This document shows, piece after piece, positions 32,876-44,100 of a DNA stretch of 64,000 nt (position 1 is the stretch's first letter; the number at the start of each line of letters is the position of its first letter). The position numbers and the translations under genes are program-made. The notes under the pieces were generated by a model that was not told where the DNA came from, made no database searches, and was given only the letters and a program-made list of their open reading frames with translations. The DNA comes from Microstegium vimineum (taxonomy: Eukaryota; Streptophyta; Magnoliopsida; Poales; Poaceae), in the NCBI GenBank assembly GCA_022036555.1, contig CM039122.1, positions 6,980,517 through 7,044,516 on the forward strand. Reading direction: 5' to 3'.

Positions 32876-33029
32876 TTAGTTGTTCATGAAGTCGTTGCTG
32901 CTGACAGGGAAGGCACGCTGCATTCGCGAGGTGGATGAATCGTTGCTGCCTCCTTCGCCTGGCTGTCTGGCTATGGCCTTGGAGATCAACTTTTCATCAT
33001 AGTTAGAATCGACCATGTGTGCTAAAAGG
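32876..33029 (-). pseudogene. Unidentified terminal-exon-like open frame
   Basis: A minus-strand frame runs from about 33029 to a TAA at 32876-32878. It encodes MVDSNYDEKLISKAIARQPG and then a Ser-rich tail ending AFPVSSNDFMNN. Codon use and composition look protein-coding, and the GC content is above that of its surroundings. I do not recognise it. It could be the last exon of a gene whose first exons are in the GC-rich block at 34.1-35.0 kb, or a fragment carried by the Helitron. Confidence 0.35.
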
Positions 33030-33590
33030 AATATCACTCTTTGTACATTATTTGTGTAGTAACAGCAGGAGACGTATATTTAGATGATTACATTAAGTTT
33101 CCAATATTAAGAAGCCCCAATGAAAGAATATTTCCATTGATACAACAGGTCTTATCTAGTGCAAATTCTAGAGAACCGAAAAATAATTCTGTACAAATGG
33201 TGACCATTTACCATTATAATCATATAACTAATACTTTCAGTAAGTGTGAAATCTTGAATTTCTTTTATCTACAATTGTATTGTGCTAAATGTGTGGAGGC
33301 ACACATTGGTTGACACAAAAGATTTAGTAGTGCATCTCAACCAAAAAGAAGGTAATTTTTAGCCACAGTCGCTTTCATTTGAGTACTTGTGCACCTGTAG
33401 TTTTGAATAAAGTCTTACACTTGCTGTTGATATTGATCATTCTCCATGACGAGCAGAGCTATATAGCACAGATGTTCTTCACAACACCAACAAGCGACAA
33501 GCACGGAGACCCGTGGCATTGCCAAGGAACCAAATAGCCAAAGGAATGCATTTCCTGCTGCTGCTAGTGTTAGATATGGTCTGCTTGCAG

Positions 33591-33629
33591 TAAACTTGAT
33601 TAGTAAACTTGATTAGTAAACTTGATTAG
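33591..33629. repeat. Three tandem copies of a 13-bp unit
   Basis: TAAACTTGATTAG is repeated three times exactly. Confidence 0.9.
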
Positions 33630-33924
33630 TTGATTGTCAGCAGGTTGATATGACAATTCAACAAAAGATAATTGGATCGTGAACAATTAGAAACCAGGCT
33701 CACTTCCGCTAATCAACCCTGGTGCGATTGCAGATCTCCGAGCACTCTATTAGAGTAAGTGCATGAACAAGTAACAATTCAATTTCAACTCACATTTGCC
33801 ATACGTAGAGAGAAGAGAGGCAGCAGGCACCCAGCTGTTGCCGTCCTTGCAAAGCCAGACACAAGTAAACCACGGGGAACAATAAAAAAGCCGAAATCCC
33901 CAAAATCACAAAAACGGATTAAGA

Positions 33925-35005
33925 TTAATGGATCGCACAGACCAGCCATGAGATCAGACATTGCCCCTTGGATAGAAACTGCCCGTGGAAGCATCTCGCC
34001 CGCCGAGTGGTGCCCCTGAAAGGAACACACACAAAAAAACAGAAAAAACTCAGATCAGATAGGCTCACTGCGCAGTCAAACCAAACCATGAATCGAAGCT
34101 GAGAGATCATCACGACCCCGACCCCCACAAAGGCGGACATCCCCCTCTTACCCTCTTCGTCTTGGCGCCGCGTGCGGCGGCCGCCGATGCGGGATTGCAA
34201 GAGATGCAGCACCGTTGTTGCCCAAGCCCATCTCGACTTGTGGTCAGTGGCAAAGTCGGACTGTTGCGCGGCTGCCGCCTGCCGGTCCCCGTCGACGCGC
34301 GTGCGTTGGGGAGAGCGAGGGCGCGTGCGTTGGGATTGAGCGCGGGCGGCGTCGCAGGTTTGCCGTACGGCGTCAGATCAATCAATCCGTCCGTGGTCCC
34401 AAACGAGAACCCGCACGAATGGAGGAACAAGCGAACGCCATACCGCAACCTTGCCGCGCTTGCCTGATCGGCTCCGGGACTACGGTGGGGAAGCGGGAGA
34501 CGTGAGCTCCGCCGGTGCACCAGCCGCCGGGGACGCCGCCGCCTCCGCCTGTGACGAGATTTTGTTTTCGCGTCGGGTGTCCGGGACCTCCGCCGAGCGG
34601 CGTCAATTGCCTACTTTGCAGAGGCCGGGAGGTGAGAGCAGACAGGTGCGTGATTTGGGGAGGTTCACCACGGTCTGGCGGGATGTTTCTGAGGCGAGCG
34701 GCGGATCCGGCGGCGGGTGAGGGAGCGGGCAGGCGGGCGTGGGAGCCGGGAGATTTTTTTTCACGCGGGGCGAGGTGAAAGCAAGCCCGACGAAGTTACG
34801 CGAGGGAGGCGAGGCGAAACGCCGGGCGACGATTCCCTTTCGTCGCCGAGGTACACCAGCAGCTCGCGCGCCGACCAGGATTGCGAGGGCGAGGGCGAGG
34901 GCGGCGGCGCGCAAGGATGAGGACGGTGCGCAGGAATACCGGGCTTTGGGCGCGTGCGAAAGGCAATCGAGGGCGAGGGTCCGCGGTAACATGTACCGGG
35001 TGGGA
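33925..35005 (-). other. GC-rich block resembling the 5' end of a minus-strand gene
   Basis: 34110-35005 is much richer in GC and CpG than its surroundings. On the minus strand a possible exon ends AAGAGG|GTAAGAGG near 34150, and a possible next exon begins after TTTCAG near 34020 with GGGCACCACTCGGCGGG. Joined from the ATG near 34231, the frame closes after about 56 residues, so these may be untranslated exons or a captured promoter. No protein family is recognised. Confidence 0.35.
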
Positions 35006-35339
35006 TTCGTTCCGTCCCCAGATAGTAAGTCATTCTATAAATTTCAGAGAGATAAAGTTTCGAGAGTTTGATCAAACTTATATGATAATATAATAATATT
35101 TATGATGTCAAATAAGTATTATTAGATTTGTTATCAATTATATTTTTATAGTATACCTATTTGATAATATTTATGATGTTAAATAAGTATTATTAGATTC
35201 GTTATTAATTATATTTTCATAATATACTTATTTGATGTTATAAATCTTTATAGTTTTGTCTATAATTCTTGGTCAAACTTAAGATGTTTTGACTCTCCAA
35301 TATTTTTGGAATGATTTACAATTTGAGATGGAGGGAGTA
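35006..35339. mobile_element. Stowaway-type MITE
   Basis: The left end (TTCCGTCCCCAGATAGTAAG, then TCATTCT) pairs with the right end (AATGATTTACAATTTGAGAT, then GGAGGGAGTA). The interior is AT-rich and contains two diverged copies of TTATGATGT-AAATAAGTAT separated by about 70 bp. Confidence 0.7.
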
Positions 35340-35481
35340 AGTTTTTTAGTTGCAGAGAAATGCGACCCAGCCCAGCGGGACTGCGCCGATGAGAGCGCAC
35401 CACAAATGCACAATAACATTTTTAATGACTTATAAATAAAATGATACTCCGTACATACTACATATTAAAAAATGAGACTAA

Positions 35482-35789
35482 GGCCGCGTTTAGATTTAAA
35501 AAGTGGTGAAAAGTTTTTGCAAAAAAAGTTTGCGCCCAAAATATAAAACACAAAAACTTTTTACATGTATGTTTAGATACATTGAAATATTTTGCAAAAC
35601 TTGGGAATAAGAGGTCTGGCACGTGTAACAATGCAAAATATTTTGGTTTTTGGTGTGTTTGGTGCCAAATGTAAAATATTTTGAGAGGCTACTTTTTACA
35701 AAAATTGATACCCTTGTTTAGTTCCATTTTACAAAAAAGTAACTCAAAACACAAAAAAAAATTACAAAATGGAGAAACTAAACAGAGCA
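35482..35789. mobile_element. Tourist-like MITE
   Basis: It begins GGCCGCGTTTAG after TAA and ends CTAAACAGAGC before ATTA. These are imperfect terminal inverted repeats of the Tourist type. The interior is rich in T/A runs. The exact right end is uncertain. Confidence 0.5.
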
Positions 35790-36133
35790 TTATTCAGACA
35801 ATATAAACTATCAATACTTGTGGATTTCAAATAAACTTTTTTTCTTTCATCCTGAGTTATTTTTATTTTCACTTAGTATAAATCACATTCTTTCTTCCTA
35901 AATATACATAGTTTTTACATGCATCTATGATAACTACAGAACATTTAATTTTTCTACCGATCCTACATGGATCGTGAGGCTACTGGCAAAAGCAACATAT
36001 TAGAAAATCCCTGATATGCCTACAGATACAATAAACTCACTTGGACCAGCTTTATTGGGCTCTTCTCCTGGTAGTTTATTTTTAGTAGAGAGAAGAGTAG
36101 CTCAAGTGCTCAACGCTACAGAAAACTAAATGT

Positions 36134-36844
36134 GGCAGGTGAAGTTGAATTCCATGATCATTCCCTAAAAAATCTAATAGTTCACATTGGCTGGAAGTTT
36201 TATGGTGCAATCGGATTATCTGGAAGTGGTTGAGAGGATGGAGGACAGCGGTTTCAAGGCTTCAGCGGCAGCTCCAATTTTCGATGAATGCTACAACAGG
36301 TGGAAGGATTTTTCCAATGGCCACGATTGAGCACTCTGATAGAGAAGCTAATCAAGCTGATCGGCAAGCTCTTGTTTCAAAAGTTTTTTTTGTATTTGCG
36401 CTGATTTACCTAGTGTTTTATTATTTCAATTTTAGCAAACGATTAAAGCATATTCAAGAGTTTGCTATATTTCATTTGATAAATCTTGTGTTTTGCTAAC
36501 TCTCAAAACAATATAGCAAGTAAAATAAAATAGCCTCTCTCAAATAGTTTGCTATTTTGGTTGGCAAAATAAAAAAAAAGAAGACACACAAGAGTTTTTT
36601 TTCCCAGAAGAAGAGATGACGGCTGGAGAAGACAAGATGCCGCCAAGTTGCCTTCGGTTGGCATATATGTCAAGTGATAAGGGGAGATATGCCAAGTTGT
36701 TTTGTCAAACTATTGAAGACTATTTTTTCTTGTTTTGTCATTTGATATAAAATTGAAATAGCAAACTCTTATAGATGCTTACAGTTATCAGTGTCAATTG
36801 GCTTCGTAAATAAAATGGGACAGGTGAAGTTGAATTCCATGAAC
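36134..36844 (+). mobile_element. Inserted block flanked by about 25-50-bp direct repeats, with a LINE-type RNase H fragment
   Basis: CAGGTGAAGTTGAATTCCAT occurs at about 36137 and again at about 36822 with similar flanks. Between them, 36201-36385 encodes, with one frame change, DYLEVVERMEDSGF, then APIFDECYNRWKDFSN, then TIEHSDREANQADRQAL. This is the pattern of the RVT_3/RNase H domain that follows plant LINE reverse transcriptases. The rest is MITE-like (see 36446). Confidence 0.5.
36446..36782. mobile_element. MITE-like element with inverted ends
   Basis: The left end, AAAGCATATTCAAGAGTTTG followed by CTAT, pairs with the right end, AATAGCAAACTCTTATAGAT followed by GCTTA. The same family end (GAGCATCTCCAAGAG) appears truncated at 57140. 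Confidence 0.55.
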
Positions 36845-37359
36845 CTTCTATAAAAAACAAAAAAAAATCAAAAGTTAGCTACTCTTTCCACTCGAAATTA
36901 AAATTCGTTTGATTTTTTGGACTTAAGTTTGATCACTCATTTTATTTTAAAAAATATATATAAATATAGTCAAATTTAAGTCATTTTTTTTAAAAAAAAA
37001 GCAAGACGCGACAAAAAAATTTGATATTTTACACAAAATTTTAAATAAAAATGAGTTGACTTGAGGTCAACACAAAGTTAAACAGAATTCAAAGAAACCG
37101 TATGGATCCTCTGACCGCTAAAAAAAAGCAGCAGAATCAAAACGGGGATGAAATCATCATCATCATAATATATATATATCAATAGTGCTGTCTACAACCT
37201 TCTAATCTAGACCTTCTAATTCCACAACGGCGTATGGCCACACCACTTATCCTATGGCAGAGAATATCTAGAGATTCGTGTAGTCAACAGCATCTGACAA
37301 TACCAGCAAATACATATCTTGCGATATATTGGTACAAGAGATTTTGGTATCATCTCGTC

Positions 37360-37640
37360 TACCTTTCTCTCGGCATCTTTTCAAATGTAGCCACTGGTCT
37401 CTCTCCTGCAGTTTTCTCTCACTACCTCCCCAGCTCCCCTCTCTATCTCTCTCGCACCTCTCCTCTCTCTCCTTTCTCTCTCCAGCTCTCATTTTCTCTC
37501 CCCAGCTCACCTCTCTCTAGTTTCTACAGGTTCTCATTCATCCACTGCTTTTTGTCCCTCTTTCATACGCTCTTCCCTTCTATTTCTGCTTCGATCAGGT
37601 CTAGATCTCTCTCTCCACATTACCAACAATGGCTACAGGT
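37360..37640 (+). other. Pyrimidine-rich leader ending in ATGGCTACAG|GTGTAG
   Basis: A long CT-rich stretch with many CTCTCT runs precedes ATGGCTACAG at 37629, followed by a possible splice donor. It looks like a plant 5' UTR and a very short first coding exon. No convincing second exon was found downstream, so this may be a promoter/leader fragment rather than a gene. Confidence 0.3.
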
Positions 37641-37659
37641 GTAGATCAGGTTGTACAGT

Positions 37660-38490
37660 TCGATCTATCCTCCAGCTCGCTCCATTTGATTTTTTTTTCG
37701 TATTTTTTTACTTCAAGATTCATATGTACAATGACCTCCATCTCGCTCAATTTGTTTTTTTTTTGTATTTTCTTTTTTACTTCAAGATTCGTATGATCTG
37801 CTACTAGTTCACCATTTCTAATCTCGTTGGTCCAGCAGAGTTTTAGTTGAATCAATCTTTGTGCCTCTCCTCTGCATTCTCTTTCTTTTCCTCTATCTCA
37901 ACTCCATGCATGTCCCTCTCCATTCTCTCTCTATTTTTTTCTTCATTCACGAACTTTCAATGCTCAAGATTACTGTGCTTCGTGGTTGTCCACCGCTGAC
38001 ACATGCTTTTCTCCTTGATTTGATTCCCTGGTCCCGCTTCTGAGTCCTCCCCATTTTCTCCCTCCCAGATTTCTCTCTCTGCTGCTATCCCCATTTTCCA
38101 TCTCACAATTTTCTCTCTTTGCTGCACTTCCAAATACTATCCTCCGCCGACCGCCGTGCTCGGTCCTATCATATATAGAGCTGTAGTTTTCTAGTAACTT
38201 ATGCCCTGATATTTGTTCATCATTTCTCAGCTCACTCATTCGCCAGAGTTTTAGATTGCTCTATACTGTCCCACGGCCCATTTGATTTTTTCTTTATTCG
38301 ATTCTCTCGTATACCTGCAGATTGATGTGTGATTCTTTTTAGTAACATATGCCCTCATATTTGTTAGCCATTTCTCAGCACTCATTCCCTAGAGTTTTAG
38401 TTTGCTCTATACTGTCCCGCCGTCCATTTGAATTTTTCTTTATCCGATTCTCTTGTACTTGCTGATATAGATGTATTAGTACTCTGATGT
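37660..38490. repeat. Intron-like AT-rich region with internal tandem duplications
   Basis: Two diverged copies with a period of about 66 bp (CCATTTGATTTTTTTTTCGT... and TCAATTTG..., ending TTTACTTCAAGATTC) lie at 37680-37800. A second duplication with a period of about 146 bp lies at 38194-38480 (AGTAAC-TATGCCCT-ATATTTGTT ... CTATACTGTCCC). Confidence 0.65.
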
Positions 38491-41190
38491 GTGATATTTT
38501 TCCCTGTTAGATCAAATGGTGATAGATCCAGTTCTAGATTATTTGTTTTTTTATGAAACTGTTGGTTGTCATTTATGGATTGGTTTCTTTAAGGGTTCTT
38601 TTACGAAATTCCTTCATCCACCAGAAGATTGGTTCCTTTTTTAATTGTTCTACTATCTATCAAATATGAAGTAGTAATGTTTTTGGTTGTTCTCTTTGGA
38701 TTTGACAGATATGGAAATAAAATGGTATCTTGATTTTTGTTTACTGCTAGTGCTAGTATGTGTACGTCCGGCTAATCCTTATTCAACGCCTTAGTAAAAA
38801 TTTCTCCTAACTAATATCTTTGTTAGAATACAGTATAGGGTACAGATTTAGGTCACCATTTGTGCGTTTACTTCATCTCCGGTAAGTTTTTTTTTAGCAT
38901 CAAAGTGAATAATAATCCTGTTCTCTAGCAGATTTCATGTTTGTTTTTTCAAACTTCAGGTTGACTTTTTCAACCTTCGATAGATTAATAGATCTTATTC
39001 TAGGTGAATACTTTATCTGTATGTTCAAGTCAGTATTTCCTGTGCTTCTACCTTCATTATTCGAGTGGCTAATATGTCCAATGCTAGAAGGATTTCGTAA
39101 ATGAACCTTCTTGGTCGGCGTTCATGTGATTCTGTTACCATTTTTTATGCTACTCAGAACTAATAGTCTCTTCTAGACAGATTCGTTGTTTCCAAACTTC
39201 TTGTGGAAATTTTGTGCGCTTATTACTTTGTATATCACTCCGCAGTTTATGACGATATTTTGGATTATTGGTTATTGCATATACTGTATATAGCTGTCTA
39301 TCAACATTCCAAGATCCAGATGATTGTTGGTAGGTACTATTATTTTATTGTTGATAACCCTAATTGATTTAGCTTACAAATTGATGTTTTTTATAAGCAT
39401 TAATTAGTGTCTTTGAACTGTTGGTAAGTACTATTGTTTTTTACCATTTTGTCCTAGAGATTTGCATCTGTTACTTTCATCGATGCACATTCCTTTTTCT
39501 TAATATAATAGCTGACAATATTCACTATTATGGTAATTCCAGTTACGTACTAAATGGATGCATGTGTAGAGACAATTATAACTCTCATTCCAAAAATGTT
39601 TGATCCTGACAGTATTTTTTCAACAAAGTGCATTTCTGTGTTGGAACAATTTAACCCATTAGTAATTAGTACTCAGTGTTCAGTTTATACATGTTCTAAA
39701 TAATTATACTTCTCTAGTTCCATTTGACCAATGCCTAATAATTAAGTCAGTGTTCTCTAACTTTAACCAAGATTCTAGAAAAATACACTAAAATATACTA
39801 CATTAAATATTATTTATTGCATCTATATACATTGGCAATAGTTTTATTGTGTGTTGCTAAGTGAGTACTTGAGAGTCCTACATGACTTATTTGTGATGAA
39901 TCTAACATATGATTTTCATATATTCCTCTTATGCTTGTTTTGGGAGTTCTTTACTAAAAAGAGTACTAATAGATTAAGTTCTTTTTTCAGCATCAAGGAA
40001 CTTAAAGATGGTTGTCATAGAGTTCTGTATTTGTCAGTTTCAAGTAGTTTGCAATTGAGAACGTCAAATACTTCTTCACTCGGTACATGTCAGTGTGGCA
40101 CACTAGCATTCATGTTCAGTCATTCTATATTGAGACCCTTCTATCTTCATCTAGCCCAATAAAATTTTGAGGCATGGTCATATAAGTTTTGATTCATCTC
40201 TTGTTTATTCATTAGAATGTCATGCAAATGCTAAATTCACATTTGATATTAGATATTAGAGTGTAATATGTTTTTTTTATCAAATATTAGGATGTAACTG
40301 TTATAAATAGTTTTGTTTCATATCTAATTTGTACTTGCTCTTGGATTCTAAGATTCAAGTACACTCAGTCATAATATTTTGGACTTATTTAGATATACTT
40401 CAATTGAACCAAGTTAGTCCTGATGTGAACTCGTTGAAGTCATTATATTCCTCTTATGTTCCTAATTTTTTTATTTCAGAGTTGTATTAAAAGAAGACTA
40501 TTAAGGGATCTTTGGCTCAGAGTGCGGTGGTCTAAAACTACAGATTATGTATTTCTAGTGCGTAAGATTTTGAGGAGTGTTTAGATTCTTTGGTCCATAT
40601 ATGTGCCTGAGAAACAGCCATGTGATCCAAGTGGCAAGCCTGAGCATGACAAAAGAATAACTGAAGCCCTACTCTATTGTAGGTTTGATACGTTTCGAAA
40701 ATGATGGCCTATTTTATTATTTGGTTATGAAATAATCATGCAAATAGTTTGATGCTATTAGTACTCCTACGCAGTTGTCTTATTATAGATATTCTCATTG
40801 TAATATATGTTATCTTAGCGCTCGACCTCGTGCCCTTGTTATTATCCTATTTCAGTCAAAATATCATTATTGAATGTATGTATGCATTTTATTTCACTTT
40901 CTAATTTCTGTAGACTGTAATAGTCTATACTTACTACCTCCGGAAGTGAAACACTCTAAATTTTGATTAAATTTGTATAAAAAGTATTAACATTTGTGGT
41001 ACGAAATAAGTATCACTAAATTAGTTGTTGAATATATATTTTTATAATAAAAATATTTATGACATAAATTGTAATAGTGATTAATATAAAAATTGGTCAT
41101 ATGCTAGCTATCAATCTTACTTAGAGAGCTATCAATCATATTTTTTAGAGATATTACCATTTAAAAAAAGATAAAAGCAAACAATAACTG
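38491..41190. other. AT-rich region without a supported gene
   Basis: Only scraps are seen. An exon-like open stretch lies at 40585-40680 (VPEKQPCDPSGKPEHDKRIT on the plus strand, family unknown). The left edge of a Stowaway-like element lies near 40936 (TACTACCTCCGGAAGTG). I see nothing else. Confidence 0.35.
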
Positions 41191-44100
41191 TCTACTGCAG
41201 CACCATTTCCATCACTCACATCAGGTCCTCAGTCTACAGCACCGTGGCACGATTTTTAATTGTACTACAGTACACTCCAGCAGCCTTGCTTTAGTTTTAC
41301 AGCTGCAATTTACTGCAGACCGGAGCACTGCTTGTTGCCAACAAAAATTTTTCTTTCATAACCCACCTTCCCGCCTCCTACACGCCTATTTTAAAAAAAA
41401 AAATTCAAAACACAAGGAGACTCAAGGAAAAAACCCTTTTTTGTCTTCCCCCTCCATTATTTGTCGCATGACGCAATAAACACATTATTTTCCTCTCAAA
41501 TATCCCTTGCAAACAATTTTTATTGCAAATACATATTGCAGATAAACACATTCTTTAATGTTTCCTTCATATTGCGGTCAACTTTTTTTATGGGGTTTCC
41601 CTTTTCTGCAATGTCTTTTTTTTCTCAATTTTTCTCAATCAATTTAAAGCTTTATTCCACTTGTTCTTCCTTTTTTGTTCAGAAATTTTGGTTTTTGAAT
41701 ATTGACCCATTGCGGTCCTTTTGTGTATGATTATTGCTTTCTATCTTCTTACATATATGTACTTAAAAGGACCCGTTCTTTGAGTACTGATAGATCCTAA
41801 TCTTTTTTCTTTAATTTTTTGGGGATTTTTTAATTTATACTTGTGCACAAAATTTTTACTTTTTGGTGGATCCACAAATAAAATTATGTAACCCCAAAAG
41901 ATATCGATCAATTCCTATTTTTTGGGGGAGTATGTCATCTAGCCACTTTTTTTTAATTAATCTCGTAGGGGCTCACTCCGTATTCCACAATCCCCCAGTA
42001 CAGTACCTGTCTCATTTCTGGCGCGGGTCACGCGACCAATTTGAAATATCTTTTTAGATTCAAAAAGTTTACAAATTTTGCACTGTGATTATTTGTTTTT
42101 GGAATTATTGTCTAATTATAGATAACTAAACCAAAAGATTTATCTCTTAAAATATATGTAATTGTTTTTTTTTACCTATTTTAAAATTTTTATACTTGTC
42201 TCAAATTTTTGATATGACGAAAAATTTTAAAAAAGTTTTAAATTTTTAAAAGAAGGGCTCAGTGTAATACTAAAATTTGTGCCCGCCCCCGCAACGCAGG
42301 TGCATGTTCAACCATGGGCAGGTGGGTCTCCTATAAAACATGTACCCTTGTCCATTCAATTTATAGTATTACGACTGCCCCACTTTACGTACCCTCGCGC
42401 GTTGTGCTGTGGCGCTGCTGAAGGGTCACTCGATTATTGCCATCACCCCCCGTGTTCCATCCCACTATTGACTACGCGTAGTGCTCGTACAGCAACTGCT
42501 AACTCCCCCCCTTTTTTTCTTCTCAGTCTTTTTCCAACGGAACTCCTCCTCAAACAATTGCCTTATTATTTAAAGGATAGGTAGCTAGGCATGCGTATCA
42601 AGCAGTATTATCATTTAAACATGTACTTTTCTGTAATCTCAAGGGTCCTTCCCCCAAAATTTCAATGGAGATGTTAAAATATAAAGGCAGTCGAAAATGC
42701 ATTACGTACGGGGAAACCTGTGTTTCTTTTTCGCGTATGGTAAAAGTTTTTAAAAGCCTTTAAAAAGCAGTCTTGTTATGTACCAATGCATTACTCCCTC
42801 CCGCTAAAACAGCCGTTTTTGAAATGGGCACGAGTACAAAAAAAACACTAATCCCTACATTTGGGCATCATTACCGTGTACAGATGAAAAAAGCTCCTGC
42901 TTTCTGCCTGCAGGTACGGGGAGGGCTCTATCTCAACAGGACTCTATCCTCCACACGATTGGTTGAGGGGAAGAGGATGACCCTGTCCCTTTTTTAAAAT
43001 TTTTTAAAAAACTCAACAATTTTAAAAGTTATTTTTTTGATTTATTTTTCTCATGATTTATATTTCAAAAGCCTTGATTAAAATCTATTTTAAAAAACGA
43101 TTTTTTTTCAATATGGAGAGAGTATGCATTTTATTTCACTTTCCAATTTCATTTTATTTCACTTTCCAATTTCCGTAAAACCGGGAACATCTGTAAATCC
43201 CTTTTAAAAAAGCAGACAAAAGACATCAAACAATAGTTGTCATTGGCTTTTCTGTACCAAGCACCATTTCCATTACTCACATCAGTCATCGGTCCTCCCT
43301 ACTACAACACCGGGGCAATTTTTTAAATTATGAAATACAACCGTCTCTAAGGTCACCCAAACAATTGTATAACCCAAAACCTCTACAATAAAAATATCAA
43401 ATAATGACTTAAAATATACAAAATTTTCTCAAAATTTTTTGAAATGTGTGTATAAGCTAGCTTTTTAAATTTAAAAGAGCTAGCTTTTCTCTCTCATCTT
43501 TTAAAATATAAAAAGAATGTTTAAAGAGCTAGCTTATGAGAAAAGCCATTGGGGGTTTGCCCTAAATTTTTTATTTGTTAGGGCTTTTAAATGTGCAATA
43601 AGCTTAAATTTTTTGTCACCGTGATTTAGGGTGTTCATAAGCTTGACTTGATTTTTGAAAATCCTAATATATTTGAAACTAAAAAAAAAAACTATATTCA
43701 AATTTTTATGGATTAAAAATTAGAATTTTTTCTTTTAATATAAAATAAAATTTGGAAAAAGTAAATTAAACCATGTTCCCACCCAGTCCCCCCAAACAAA
43801 AACAAATGGATCAAATGATCATGTACTTTTACAATGGTCCCTTTTACTACATTGACGTAGGGGAATAGTTAGTTTCCCAAAATTAGCCCCTTTCATAACA
43901 ATGTGAAGTAGGGATTGCAAAGGGTGAAGTTGACCAAACCTCCAGTGAACCATTTAATATCCATTTGAAGGACACTTGTTTTTTTGTCCCCCCCCTTGAT
44001 TCCTTTTTTTGAGGTCTTTTTTTTTTTCCCCATTGATTTTCAATCTTTTCCCTTTGGACTAAAACCTCATTGGCCTTGACCTTTAACTCTGAGAATCATT

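Noticed and set aside
34110..34992. Several overlapping GC-rich open frames on both strands
   Set aside because: Open length is explained by high GC. No domain or consistent splice model supports a protein.
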